From JAPUEK01 sp963815355 (lineage in GTDB: Bacteria; Pseudomonadota; Alphaproteobacteria; Rhodobacterales; Rhodobacteraceae), in contig CAWFGJ010000013.1 of NCBI GenBank assembly GCA_963815355.1, forward strand, positions 186,001 through 250,000: a stretch of 64,000 nt of DNA. Direction: 5' to 3'. A program made the translations under genes and the position numbers. The notes beneath the pieces were generated by a model, which was not told the DNA's origin, searched no databases, and worked only from the letters and a program-made list of their open reading frames with translations. Each line of letters begins with the position of its first letter. Within the stretch, counting starts at the first letter, position 1. Below, one piece after another: positions 1 to 10,220 of the stretch.

Positions 1-611
1 TGACCCTGCGCTTTGATCACATCGCCATTTCGGCCGGATCGCTGGAAGAGGGCGTCGCCTGGCTCGAGTCGGCTTTGGGTGTGGCAATGGCGGGCGGCGG
101 GCAGCACCCGCTGATGGCCACCCATAACCGCCTTCTGGGCTTGGGTGATCTGTATCTGGAGGTGATCGCAGCCGATCCCTCTGCCCCCAAACCCGCATGG
201 CCGCGCTGGTTCGATCTGGACAACTTTTCCGGCCCGCCCCGCCTGACCAACTGGATCGCAGCCTGCGATGATCTGGAGGCGGCGCTGGCCGCCGCACCGC
301 CCGGATCGGGCCACCCGCTGGATCTGCAACGGGGCGATTACCGTTGGCGTATGGCGGTGCCTTCGGATGGCAAACTGCCCTTTGACGCGGCCTATCCCGC
401 GCTGATCCAATGGCAAGGCACGCTCCACCCCGCCCGCGCCCTGCCCGACGCGAAGGTGCGCCTGACCCGTCTGGAAATTGCCCATCCGCACGCCGTTGCC
501 TTGCGCGCGGCATTGCCGCTCGCTGATCCGCGCATCGCCCTTGTGCCCGGCCCGGCCAAGGCGCTGCGTGCAACCTTTTCGACGCCCCACGGGATACGCC
601 ACCTCGAATGA
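1..611 (+). CDS. VOC family (glyoxalase-like) protein, 5' edge cut
   Basis: The reading frame is open from base 3 and the first two bases are TG, so the start ATG probably begins one base before the window. About 202 residues are visible. The N-terminus reads TLRFDHIAIS, typical of a VOC/glyoxalase-like fold strand with a possible metal-binding His, followed by an NRLLGLGDLYLEVI segment. This matches the Glyoxalase_3-like group of alphaproteobacteria; the substrate is unknown. The stop overlaps the start of the next gene by ATGA, indicating translational coupling. Confidence 0.75.
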   Translation, partial: TLRFDHIAISAGSLEEGVAWLESALGVAMAGGGQHPLMATHNRLLGLGDLYLEVIAADPSAPKPAWPRWFDLDNFSGPPRLTNWIAACDDLEAALAAAPPGSGHPLDLQRGDYRWRMAVPSDGKLPFDAAYPALIQWQGTLHPARALPDAKVRLTRLEIAHPHAVALRAALPLADPRIALVPGPAKALRATFSTPHGIRHLE

Positions 612-1096
612 TCCGCCCTGCCCATCCGAATGATGCAGCCCCCCTCGCCGCCCTGTGGAACCCGTGGATTCGCGACACGCTCGTCACGTTCAACCCAACC
701 GAGAAATCACCAGCGGACGTGGCGGCCCTGATCGGGGACCGCACCGCCGCAGGCCACGCTTTTCTGGTGGCCGAAGACTCCGGCACCCTTCTTGGCTTTG
801 CGACCTATGGCCAGTTTCGCGGCGGCCTTGGCTATGTGCGCAGCATGGAACACACGATCATCCTCACCCCCGCCGCCCATGGCAAAGGCATCGCGCGCGC
901 GCTTCTGACCGCTGCCGAAGATCACGCCCGCTCCGCCGGGGCGCACCAGATGATCGGCGGGGTGACGGGCGAAAATCTTACGGGCCGTGACTTTCACCTT
1001 GCGATGGGATACCGCCTTGTCGGCACCGTTCCGCAAGCGGGCTACAAGTTCGGACGCTATATCGACCTTTTGCTCATGCAGAAAATCCTCACCTGA
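608..1096 (+). CDS. GNAT family N-acetyltransferase
   Basis: A 162-residue protein of usual single-domain GNAT length. It begins MIRPAHPNDAAPL, the typical first strand and helix of the fold, and carries the acetyl-CoA loop as HGKGIARALL at about residues 92-101, followed by the GYRLVGTV strand and a YKFGRYIDLLLMQ C-terminus. The last part resembles phosphinothricin/methionine-sulfone acetyltransferase relatives, but the acceptor cannot be told from sequence. It shares ATGA with the upstream VOC gene, so the two are probably co-expressed. Confidence 0.85.
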   Translation: MIRPAHPNDAAPLAALWNPWIRDTLVTFNPTEKSPADVAALIGDRTAAGHAFLVAEDSGTLLGFATYGQFRGGLGYVRSMEHTIILTPAAHGKGIARALLTAAEDHARSAGAHQMIGGVTGENLTGRDFHLAMGYRLVGTVPQAGYKFGRYIDLLLMQKILT

Positions 1097-1127
1097 CAGC
1101 GCCGCAACGCGCCGCTATGATCGCCAC

Positions 1128-1832
1128 ATGTCACTTTGGTCCCGCATCGCCGACGCACTTGCCGCCCTTACTCAGGGCGAGGGGCTTGCGGCTGTCTTTG
1201 ACCGGCTTCGCGCCGCCCCCGCCCCCGAACGCTCCATCGGCTTTACCATTGCGGTCATCGCCCTTGGGGCCAAGATGGCCAAGGCCGACGGTCAGGTTAC
1301 CCGGGATGAGGTGATGGCCTTCCGCCGCCTCTTCACCATTCCACCCGAAGAAGAAGACCACGCCGCCCACGTCTTCAACCTTGCCCGGCAGGATGTGGCC
1401 GGGTTTGATTCCTATGCCCGCCAGATCGTGCGGATGTTCGGCAGCGCAGATCAGCCACAGACCCGCGAGCTTTATATCGACCTCATCGAAAGCCTGTTCC
1501 AGATCGCCCTTGCCGACGGCGTGCTGCATGAGGGCGAAGAGGCGTTCTTGGGCCATGTCGCCGAGATCTTTGGTCTGGATCGCCGCTGTCTGCGCTCCAT
1601 TCGTGCGCGCTTCATTGCGGGCTGCGATCGCGACCCCTACGAATTGCTGGGCGTGTCGCGTGAAGCCACCCTGACCGAGGTGCGCACCGCTTGGCGCAAC
1701 GCCGTCAAAGCCAGCCACCCCGACGCGATGATCGCCCGCGGCGTCCCGCCCGAGGCGATCAAACTGGCCGAACGCCGCCTGATCGCGATCAATGCGGCAT
1801 GGGAAGAAATCAACGCCCGCCGGGCCGCGTGA
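1128..1832 (+). CDS. djlA: TerB/DnaJ-domain co-chaperone (DjlA-like)
   Basis: A 234-residue protein starting MSLWSRIADAL. Residues about 35-160 form a helical TerB-like domain (KMAKADGQVTRDEV, then a second acidic copy, ALADGVLHEGEEAF). The C-terminus, about 165-232, is a J domain (DPYELLGVSREATLTEVR) with the HPD tripeptide in KASHPDAM that stimulates DnaK ATPase. E. coli DjlA has an N-terminal membrane helix; none is obvious here, so this is the soluble DjlA-like form common in Rhodobacterales. An upstream in-frame start at 987 would run back into the GNAT gene and was not used. The stop overlaps the next start by one base (TGATG). Confidence 0.85.
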   Translation: MSLWSRIADALAALTQGEGLAAVFDRLRAAPAPERSIGFTIAVIALGAKMAKADGQVTRDEVMAFRRLFTIPPEEEDHAAHVFNLARQDVAGFDSYARQIVRMFGSADQPQTRELYIDLIESLFQIALADGVLHEGEEAFLGHVAEIFGLDRRCLRSIRARFIAGCDRDPYELLGVSREATLTEVRTAWRNAVKASHPDAMIARGVPPEAIKLAERRLIAINAAWEEINARRAA

Positions 1833-2875
1833 TGGGCCCCCGGCCGCTTCGCATTGCCAGCTATAACGTCGAATGGATGAATGCGCTCTTTGATGATGCA
1901 GGGCGCATGCTGGCCGATGGGGAACCCTCATCGCGGTACCAACTCAGCCGGGCCGAACAGTTGGGCGCGCTTGGCATCGTCTTTACCGCGCTGGATGCCG
2001 ATGGGATCATGATCATAGAGGCCCCGGACCAAAGCCACCGTCGCTCTACCGTGACCGCACTTGAGGGCTTTGCGCAGCATTTTGGCCTGCGCACCCGCAA
2101 GGCGATTGTGGGCTTTGCGTCTGACACCGAACAGGAAATCGCCTTTCTCTACGACCCGGACCGCCTTACCGCCCGCCATGACCCGCAGGGCGATCCCGCA
2201 CCCTCCGCTGGCGCGCCCGGTGCACCCCGCTTTGACACCGGGCTGCGCGCCGACCTTGATCAGGATGGGCTGGCCGAGTTGGTGGAATTCTCCAAACCAC
2301 CGCTGGAACTGGCGGTCAGTGCCGATGGCAAACCGCTGCGCCTGATCGGCGTGCACGCCAAATCCAAGGCCCCGCATGGCCGCGTGTCGGCCAGCGAATT
2401 CTCCCGCATCTCCATTGAGAACCGCCGCAAGCAACTGGCCGAATGCCAGTGGCTGCGCCGCCGGGTGGAAGATATTCTGGCCACCGGCCAAAGCCTGCTG
2501 GTGATGGGCGATTTCAACGACGGCCCGGGGCTGGATGAATACGAAAAGCTGTTCGGCCATTCCGGCGTGGAAATCACGCTTGGCCTGACCGCCGCGCCCG
2601 AGGCCCGGCTTTACGACCCGCACGCCGACATGGCCCTGTCAAACCGGCTGGGCATCTCTCCCACGACGGCGCGGTTCTGGCTGGCCCCGAAGAAGCGCTA
2701 TTTTGAGGCGCTGTTGGATTTCATCATGGTCTCGCCGGATCTGGCCGCCCGTGCGCCCGACTGGCGCATCTGGCACCCGTTCAATGACCCTTCCTGCATG
2801 GCCGTGCCCGAACTGCGCGATGCGCTGCTTTCCGCGTCCGATCACTTCCCAATCAGCATCGATCTGACATTGTGA
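1832..2875 (+). CDS. Endonuclease/exonuclease/phosphatase family protein
   Basis: A 347-residue protein with the EEP (DNase I-like) fold. Visible motifs are SYNVEWMN at the N-terminus, with the Asn and metal-ligand region, GVHAKSKAP in the middle, GDFND near residue 230 (Asp and Asn of the active site) and SDHFPI at the C-terminus with the catalytic His. No signal peptide is evident. The substrate could be nucleic acid, phospholipid or a phosphorylated metabolite. Its ATG overlaps the stop of the djlA-like gene, so it is the last member of the tight 1-2875 run. Confidence 0.85.
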   Translation: MGPRPLRIASYNVEWMNALFDDAGRMLADGEPSSRYQLSRAEQLGALGIVFTALDADGIMIIEAPDQSHRRSTVTALEGFAQHFGLRTRKAIVGFASDTEQEIAFLYDPDRLTARHDPQGDPAPSAGAPGAPRFDTGLRADLDQDGLAELVEFSKPPLELAVSADGKPLRLIGVHAKSKAPHGRVSASEFSRISIENRRKQLAECQWLRRRVEDILATGQSLLVMGDFNDGPGLDEYEKLFGHSGVEITLGLTAAPEARLYDPHADMALSNRLGISPTTARFWLAPKKRYFEALLDFIMVSPDLAARAPDWRIWHPFNDPSCMAVPELRDALLSASDHFPISIDLTL

Positions 2876-2910
2876 TTTGAAAACGGGCGCAGTGGCCCCA
2901 TATTGGATCC

Positions 2911-3309
2911 ATGAAACGCATTGCCCTGATCCTGTCGCTGACGGCCCTGCCCGCGTTTGCGGAAGAACCGTCCACGCCCACCCCCGATATGGAGGAAGGC
3001 GCCTCCCTGATGCAAGAGGGCGCCAAACTGCTGCTGCGCGGGTTGATTGGCCAGATGGAACCGGCGATGGACGACATGGCCCAAGCCCTGTCCGAAATGG
3101 AGCCCTATCTGAAAGACCTGCCGCCCAAGTTGATGGAGCTGATGGCCCTGATTGACGACGTGCAGAACTATGACGGCCCGATAAAGCTTGAAAACGGCGA
3201 CATCCTGATCCGCCGCAAAACGGCTGAAGAATTGGAGCGCGAGAGGGCGATCCCCGAGACGGGCCCGCAAGATACCTCTCCCGCGCCGCCGCCCGAAATC
3301 GACCTGTAA
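2911..3309 (+). CDS. Small secreted acidic protein, function unknown
   Basis: A 132-residue protein with an N-terminal signal peptide (MKRIALILSLTALPAFA, cleavage after AFA). A Met/Leu/Glu-rich amphipathic helical middle follows (residues about 27-80), then a charged segment DGPIKLENGDILIRRKT and a proline-rich tail. It looks like the small periplasmic protein conserved beside the propionyl-CoA genes in Rhodobacterales, sometimes mislabelled as an ATPase; no Walker motif is present. It converges on the methylmalonyl-CoA mutase gene with about 40 bases between. Confidence 0.7.
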   Translation: MKRIALILSLTALPAFAEEPSTPTPDMEEGASLMQEGAKLLLRGLIGQMEPAMDDMAQALSEMEPYLKDLPPKLMELMALIDDVQNYDGPIKLENGDILIRRKTAEELERERAIPETGPQDTSPAPPPEIDL

Positions 3310-3351
3310 AGCCCTGCCCGATCTGGCCACCGCCAAATCGAGCAGAAAAGC

Positions 3352-5481
3352 CTACCCGCGCGCCTTGCGGATCAGCGACAGAATGTCTTTTGCCGCCGCC
3401 GGAATGTTCGTGCCCGGCCCAAAGATCGCCTTCACCCCGGCATCGTACAGGAACTGGTAATCCTGCTGCGGAATGACGCCGCCGCAAATCACCAGAATCT
3501 CGCCCGCACCTGCCGCCTGCAAGGCCTTGACCAGCTTGGGCGCCAAGGTCTTGTGCCCCGCCGCTTGGCTGGAAATCCCGATGACATGCACGTCATTGTC
3601 GATGGCATCCTGCGCCGCCTCTTCCGGGGTTTGGAACAGGGGCCCCACATCCACGTCAAAGCCGATATCGGCAAAGGCCGTGGCGATCACCTTGGCCCCC
3701 CGGTCATGGCCATCCTGCCCCATCTTGACGACAAGCATCCGCGGACGGCGGCCCTCTTCCTCGGCAAAGCGCTCAACATCGGCCTGAATTGCAGCAAAAC
3801 CCGCGTCGCCCTCATAGGCCGCGCCGTAAACCCCAGCCAGCGTCTTGACCTCGGCGCGGTGACGGCCAAAGATTTTCTCCATCGCCATGCTGATCTCTCC
3901 CACTGTGGCCCGGGCGCGGGCGGCCTCTACGGCTGCGGCCAAAAGATTGCCCTGCCCTGCAGCACAGTCACTAAGCGCCGCCAGCGCGGCGAGACAGCCC
4001 GCCTCATCGCGGCCGTCGCGCGTGGCCTTGATGCGCGCGATTTGCGCCTCACGCACCGCCACGTTGTCGATGTCCAGAATGTCGATCGGGTCTTGCTGGG
4101 CCAGACGGTATTTGTTCACGCCCACCACGACCTCTTGGCCCCGGTCGATGGCCGCCTGCCGCTTGGCCGCCGATTCCTCGATCCGCAGCTTGGGCATGCC
4201 GGCTGCGACCGCTTTGGTCATGCCGCCCATTGCCTCAACCTCTTCCATCAGCTTCCATGCCTCTTCGGCAAGCTGCGCGGTCAGGCTTTCGACATAGTAG
4301 GACCCGGCCAAAGGATCGACCACATGGGTCACCCCGGTTTCCTCCTGCAAGATCAATTGCGTATTCCGCGCGATCCGCGCTGAAAATTCGGTAGGCAGGG
4401 CAATCGCCTCATCCAGGGCGTTGGTGTGCAGGCTTTGAGTGCCGCCCAAAACCGCCGACATCGCCTCATAGGCGGTGCGGATCACGTTGTTATAGGGGTC
4501 CGCCTCCTGCAGACTGACGCCCGAGGTCTGGCAATGGGTCCGCAGCATCAGACTGCCCGACTTCTTCGGCTGAAACTCGGTCATGATCCGGTGCCAGAGC
4601 ATCCGAGCGGCGCGCAACTTGGCCGCCTCCATGAAGAAATTCATCCCGATGGCAAAGAAAAAGCTTAGCCGCCCGGCGAAATCATCGACATTCATCCCCC
4701 GCGCAATCGCCGCGCGCACATATTCGCGCCCGTCGGCCAGCGTATAGGCCAGCTCTTGCACAAGGTTCGCGCCCGCTTCCTGCATGTGATAGCCGGAAAT
4801 CGAGATCGAGTTGAACTTGGGCATCTCGGCACTGGTGAATTCGATGATATCCGCAATGATCCGCATCGACGGCTCGGGCGGATAAACATAGGTGTTGCGG
4901 ACCATGAACTCTTTCAGAATGTCGTTCTGAATGGTGCCAGACAGGGCGCTGCGCGGCACGCCCTGCTCTTCGCCCGCCACGATGAAACTGGCCAGAATCG
5001 GAATGACGGCCCCGTTCATCGTCATCGACACCGACACCTTGTCCAAGGGGATGCCGTCGAACAGGATCTTCATGTCCTCAACGCTGTCGATCGCCACGCC
5101 CGCCTTGCCGACATCGCCCTCAACCCGCGGATGGTCACTGTCATAGCCGCGGTGCGTCGCCAGATCAAAAGCCACCGATACGCCCTGCTGGCCCGCCGCA
5201 AGGTTCTTGCGGTAAAAGGCGTTGCTGGCCTCGGCTGTGGAAAACCCGGCATATTGCCGGATCGTCCACGGGCGGCCCGCATACATCGTGGCCTTCACCC
5301 CGCGCGTGAACGGCGCGAAACCGGGCAATTCTCCCATCTGCGGCAAGCCCTCGACATCGGCGGCGGTGTAAAGCGGCTTGACGGTAATGCCTTCCAGCGT
5401 CTGCCAGTTCAGACTGTCCGGGTCGCCGCCCTTCATTTCCTTGGAGGCCAGCGCGCGCCAATCGGTGATTTTATCTGTCAT
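3352..5481 (-). CDS. scpA: Methylmalonyl-CoA mutase
   Basis: A 709-residue adenosylcobalamin enzyme that converts (R)-methylmalonyl-CoA to succinyl-CoA, the last step of propionyl-CoA assimilation. The N-terminal TIM-barrel substrate domain contains the TMYAGRPWTIRQYAGFS region. The C-terminal cobalamin domain, from about residue 580, has the base-off DxHxxG motif as DGHDRG near residue 590, then GISSQAAGH and a GGVIPQQDY strand. It is a single-chain homodimeric type. The start at MTDKITDW was chosen because the further upstream frame would cross the divergent promoter of the next gene. Epimerase and MeaB are not in the window. It lies near pccA and pccB on the same strand, but one opposite-strand gene intervenes, so it has its own promoter. 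Confidence 0.95.
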   Translation of the reverse strand: MTDKITDWRALASKEMKGGDPDSLNWQTLEGITVKPLYTAADVEGLPQMGELPGFAPFTRGVKATMYAGRPWTIRQYAGFSTAEASNAFYRKNLAAGQQGVSVAFDLATHRGYDSDHPRVEGDVGKAGVAIDSVEDMKILFDGIPLDKVSVSMTMNGAVIPILASFIVAGEEQGVPRSALSGTIQNDILKEFMVRNTYVYPPEPSMRIIADIIEFTSAEMPKFNSISISGYHMQEAGANLVQELAYTLADGREYVRAAIARGMNVDDFAGRLSFFFAIGMNFFMEAAKLRAARMLWHRIMTEFQPKKSGSLMLRTHCQTSGVSLQEADPYNNVIRTAYEAMSAVLGGTQSLHTNALDEAIALPTEFSARIARNTQLILQEETGVTHVVDPLAGSYYVESLTAQLAEEAWKLMEEVEAMGGMTKAVAAGMPKLRIEESAAKRQAAIDRGQEVVVGVNKYRLAQQDPIDILDIDNVAVREAQIARIKATRDGRDEAGCLAALAALSDCAAGQGNLLAAAVEAARARATVGEISMAMEKIFGRHRAEVKTLAGVYGAAYEGDAGFAAIQADVERFAEEEGRRPRMLVVKMGQDGHDRGAKVIATAFADIGFDVDVGPLFQTPEEAAQDAIDNDVHVIGISSQAAGHKTLAPKLVKALQAAGAGEILVICGGVIPQQDYQFLYDAGVKAIFGPGTNIPAAAKDILSLIRKARG

Positions 5482-5552
5482 CTTACCCTTCCCCGGCCGA
5501 GGAGCCACCCGACCTGCTTGGTCTTGCCGCACATCGCCCCTATATCTAGGCC

Positions 5553-5993
5553 ATGAGCACCCTATTGAAATCCATCGTCTTTGCCCTTGCGGGCTTTCTC
5601 GCGGCACCTGGGCTGGCGGAAGAACCGTTTGCCCCGGTTCCGGCCAGCGAAGTGGTGCTGGCGGACCTGTTGTATCTCAAGCGGGTGGTCGTCGTGTTCG
5701 CCGACAGCCCCAATGATCCCGCCTATCTGCGCCAGATGGAACTTCTGACGCGGAACACCTCTGATCTGGTCGACCGTGATGTGATCCTGTTGACCGACAC
5801 CACCCCCGCCACCCCGTCCGAAATCCGCGAAAAGCTGCGCCCGCGCGGATTTTCATTGGTGATCATGGACAAAGACGGCTCCATCGCGATCCGAAAACCC
5901 TTACCTTGGGACACCCGCGAGATCAGTCGCAGCATAGACAAATTCCCCTCGCGCCTCAGCGAAGTGCTGGAACGCAACCCGGCGGGGCGTTAA
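5553..5993 (+). CDS. DUF4174 domain-containing exported protein
   Basis: A 146-residue protein with a signal peptide (about residues 1-22, ending APGLAEE). The mature part fits DUF4174: a VVVVFADSPNDP strand-loop, an LLTRNTSDLVDRDVILL middle, and GFSLVIMDKDGSIAIRKPLPW near the end. The fold looks thioredoxin-like or peroxiredoxin-like but has no CxxC. It is transcribed opposite to its neighbours, lying alone between pccA and the mutase gene and divergent from the latter over about 70 bases. The function is unknown. Confidence 0.75.
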   Translation: MSTLLKSIVFALAGFLAAPGLAEEPFAPVPASEVVLADLLYLKRVVVVFADSPNDPAYLRQMELLTRNTSDLVDRDVILLTDTTPATPSEIREKLRPRGFSLVIMDKDGSIAIRKPLPWDTREISRSIDKFPSRLSEVLERNPAGR

Positions 5994-6008
5994 CCCCGCC
6001 GCCGCACG

Positions 6009-8012
<2,004 letters not shown>

Positions 8013-8052
8013 GGCTCTCCCCCAAGGCTGCGTCCGGGCCGGGACGCGAAAT

Positions 8053-8089
8053 GCAAAAGGCCATCCGGGCGGAATGCCCGAATGGCCTT
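8053..8089 (-). terminator. Rho-independent terminator after small lipoprotein gene
   Basis: On the minus strand an AAGGCCAT/ATGGCCTT stem encloses an inner CGGGC/GCCCG stem and is followed by TTTT (bases 8055-8058). It lies 38 bases downstream of the lipoprotein stop and about 40 bases before the pccA start. Confidence 0.7.
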
Positions 8090-8126
8090 GGATGGTTGGT
8101 CAGCCCGCCCGAAGGCGGGGGTCAGA

Positions 8127-8336
8127 TTAGTAGCGCGGGCACTGGGCCGCAGGCAGCGTGCACGAGGCAGCGCCGGCAAGGCCGCCGATGACCGCACCGG
8201 TAAGGGCGCTGTTGTCGGTGGCATCTGCCAAGACGGCACCAGCCGCCGCACCGGCAAGAGCGCGCGAGCCTGGGTCCTGCATGCAGCCAGCCAGCGGCAA
8301 GATAAGAAGGGGGAGAACGAGAAGGGATTTACGCAT
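8127..8336 (-). CDS. Small glycine-zipper-like lipoprotein
   Basis: A 69-residue protein with a lipoprotein signal peptide (lipobox LAGC, Cys about residue 18). The mature part is Ala/Gly-rich (GAAAGAVLADATDNSALTGAV), reminiscent of glycine-zipper outer-membrane or periplasmic lipoproteins, and ends CTLPAAQCPRY with two Cys that could form a disulfide. Homologues of this size are common in Rhodobacterales, but no function is known to me. It is an independent unit: a terminator follows it and another lies upstream of it. Confidence 0.7.
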   Translation of the reverse strand: MRKSLLVLPLLILPLAGCMQDPGSRALAGAAAGAVLADATDNSALTGAVIGGLAGAASCTLPAAQCPRY

Positions 8337-8445
8337 GTTGATCTGCCTCGATTGCGGTTTGTTATTCCGCTCGATTCTACAGACTTCCGCGCGGAATAAA
8401 AATGAAAAATCCCGTCATGGGCGAGAACCCGCAAGCTCTGGCCAT

Positions 8446-8477
8446 AAAAAAACAGCCTGACCCGCTGGGGGCCAGGC
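8446..8477 (-). terminator. Rho-independent terminator
   Basis: The minus strand shows a GCCTG/CAGGC stem reinforced by CCC/GGG, followed by TG and seven T residues (complement of 8446-8452). It ends the transcript coming from the gene at 8650-9051. Confidence 0.7.
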
Positions 8478-8649
8478 CGAAGGGAAGGGAAAGGGTAACA
8501 GGCAAGGCCAACCGGCAAAAAACCCGCCGCAACATCAGCCACACCTGCATCCTGACCCAAGCCAAAGAACCGCGCAAATCCCATTTCAAGCAAGCACTTG
8601 GCCTGCGCGAATTGCTGCCAGATTGAGGGGGTCTTGCGCGAAAACATGC
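8478..8649. other. Intergenic stretch without a convincing gene
   Basis: Between the gene ending at 8650 and its terminator there are about 170 bases. A minus-strand frame opens with ATG at 8647 (MFSRKTPSIWQQFAQ), two bases after the preceding stop and with GAGGAATAGG as possible ribosome site, but it runs through the terminator, the lipoprotein gene and into pccA. If translated at all, only a shorter peptide is plausible; I treat it as unproven. From 8337 to 8445 I see only the upstream region of the lipoprotein gene. Confidence 0.4.
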
Positions 8650-9051
8650 CTATTCCTCGTCCTCGTCATCCCAATCGCCAAACTCCATCGGCTCTGCCCC
8701 TTCGGCAAAGATTTCCGGAAATGCGGCGGTGGCTTTCTTGACGTCAATGCGCAGCAGCGCATCATAAGACGCGGGATCAAACGGGTCTTCGGCGGGCACC
8801 ACTTCGCGGCCAAACAGCCACGACAGACGCCCTGCATCCAGATTGCCGCGCTCAAATGGTTCTTCGCCGAAATGCGCCCAAAGGGCCGCCATGAACCCGG
8901 CATCGGCCTTGCGATCCGCGGTCTTGCGATCGCGGAAACGCTCACGTTTGATCAGCGTTGTCGCGCCGCCTTTTTTAAGGTTGGCACGACGGATGACAAA
9001 TTGAAAATCGGTGCCGGCAAGCCGACCCGGAAAGCCGCGATGCTTTAGCAT
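8650..9051 (-). CDS. Conserved hypothetical protein of the pcc cluster
   Basis: A 133-residue soluble protein, very basic at the N-terminus (residues 1-50, KKGGATTLIKRERFRDRKTADR) and strongly acidic at the C-terminus (FGDWDDEDEE). The middle has FMAALWAHFGEEPFERGNLDAGRLSWLF. There is no signal peptide or membrane helix and I do not recognise a named domain. Similar proteins occur between pccB and pccA in related genomes, as I recall. A strong terminator follows about 170 bases downstream. Confidence 0.65.
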   Translation of the reverse strand: MLKHRGFPGRLAGTDFQFVIRRANLKKGGATTLIKRERFRDRKTADRKADAGFMAALWAHFGEEPFERGNLDAGRLSWLFGREVVPAEDPFDPASYDALLRIDVKKATAAFPEIFAEGAEPMEFGDWDDEDEE

Positions 9052-9138
9052 GGACGCGCCCCCTTGTTGAAAGCGCGACCAGTGACAGCGCGGGAAGAGG
9101 CAGGGCCAAGACCCCGCCCGATGATCAGCCCGAAAGGC

Positions 9139-9264
9139 TTACTTGTATTTGCCGGTAAGGGCCGGCTCAACTGTGACGGGCGTGGGCTCCGGCTCGGGGG
9201 CCGGTTTGGCGCAAGCCGCGACCGAAGCAAGGGCGATAAGGGCAAGGATAGCAGTGGTCCGCAT
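9139..9264 (-). CDS. Very small lipoprotein, TGKYK-ending (copy 1)
   Basis: A 41-residue protein with a lipoprotein signal (AACAK around the lipobox Cys, about residue 17), a short Pro/Glu-rich stretch (PAPEPEPTPVTVEPA) and the ending LTGKYK. A start at 9336 would add an unlikely Cys/Arg-rich leader, whereas ATG 9264 follows a GGAGTC ribosome site. It is a paralogue of the 45-residue gene at 9442-9579, sharing the signal-peptide design and C-terminal TGKYK. The function is unknown. Confidence 0.65.
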   Translation of the reverse strand: MRTTAILALIALASVAACAKPAPEPEPTPVTVEPALTGKYK

Positions 9265-9395
9265 GTCAGACTCCTTTGAGTACGGGGGCACAGTGGCGCA
9301 GCCATACCAGCGGCATCGCGCACGGCAAGCCCGCATTGCACCTCAAAGGGGAAGTTCGCCGACACAATCCGGTCAGATCGGCGGAAACCGGACAG

Positions 9396-9434
9396 AAAAA
9401 GGGCGGGCCGGGGCATCGCCCCGCAGGCCCGCCC
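9396..9434 (-). terminator. Rho-independent terminator after small lipoprotein copy 2
   Basis: A perfect 9-base stem (GGGCGGGCC/GGCCCGCCC, 9401-9409 with 9426-9434) with an internal GGGGC/GCCCC hairpin, followed on the minus strand by TTTTT (9396-9400). It lies 8 bases past the stop of the gene at 9442. Confidence 0.85.
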
Positions 9435-9441
9435 TTCTGTC

Positions 9442-9579
9442 TTACTTGTATTTACCGGTGTAAACCGGCTCGGTCGTAACCGCCGGCTCGTCCACGTAAA
9501 CGACTTCTTCTTTCTTGGCGCAGCCAGCCACGAGGGCAGCCATGCAAAGGGCCAGAAGGGTGATCTTGGTGCTCGACAT
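9442..9579 (-). CDS. Very small lipoprotein, TGKYK-ending (copy 2)
   Basis: A 45-residue protein: signal peptide MSSTKITLLALCMAALVAGC with the lipobox Cys at 20, then AKKEEVVYVDEPAVTTEPV and the ending YTGKYK. It has a strong AGGAG Shine-Dalgarno and a perfect terminator, which argues that it is a real, independently transcribed gene despite its size. The paralogue at 9139-9264 ends LTGKYK. The shared C-terminal motif suggests a binding or processing signal in the periplasm. Confidence 0.75.
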   Translation of the reverse strand: MSSTKITLLALCMAALVAGCAKKEEVVYVDEPAVTTEPVYTGKYK

Positions 9580-9781
9580 CCTCTACTCCTATATTTTTGG
9601 AGAGCCGTGCATTGCGCCGACCCCCATCTTGAGGCAAAGGCCGCTTGGGTTCGGCCTGCGTGAACAATAGCCCACAACACACCGGATTGACACGAAAAAT
9701 CGCCCAAGGCCGCCGCCTGTGGCACGGCTACATCAGCGGCCGCACCCCAGCCCGCCGAACCCGCTACATCTAGTGGGCGCA

Positions 9782-10174
9782 TCAAAATGCCTCCCAGATA
9801 CAGGCGTCGCCATCAATCCGATACGCCTCAAAAAACTGCGTGGCTTCGGGCGCGGGTTGCCCAAATGGCACCTCCCGGTCGGCGAAAGAGATGATGATCT
9901 GCTCCGGCAACGGGCCGATACTGCTTAGCCGTGGCAAGGCAAACGCCTCGCACAAATGCTGCATATCTGCGCTGGCCGTGTCAAAATCCACCGTCCCGCC
10001 CTCCTTGGCGATCGCTGGCGCGATGAACCGGAACCGTGAGGTCAACCCCTCTGGCCCGGCCACGTTCCAGATCACTTCTTGCAAGATCACCTCTTGCCCT
10101 GATGGCACCACAATGGGCTCTGCCGCTGCGGCCAGAACAATGTTCTGCACCTCGGTCTGGCTTAGCTCCGTCAT
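9782..10174 (-). CDS. DUF6497-like protein downstream of pccB
   Basis: A 130-residue protein with the segments EPIVVPSGQEVILQEVIW, GLTSRFRFIAPAI, VDFDTASADMQHLCE and PEATQFFEAYRID. These match a Rhodobacterales family I recall as DUF6497, usually found near propionyl-CoA carboxylase. The chosen ATG gives only a weak signal-like Ala stretch (NIVLAAAAEP), so its location is uncertain. It lies 46 bases after pccB on the same strand and is probably co-transcribed with it. The function is unknown. Confidence 0.65.
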   Translation of the reverse strand: MTELSQTEVQNIVLAAAAEPIVVPSGQEVILQEVIWNVAGPEGLTSRFRFIAPAIAKEGGTVDFDTASADMQHLCEAFALPRLSSIGPLPEQIIISFADREVPFGQPAPEATQFFEAYRIDGDACIWEAF

Positions 10175-10220
10175 GGCCGCCCTGCAGTCGCTGCGTTGTC
10201 GCGCATTCCGCCCTCCTGAT

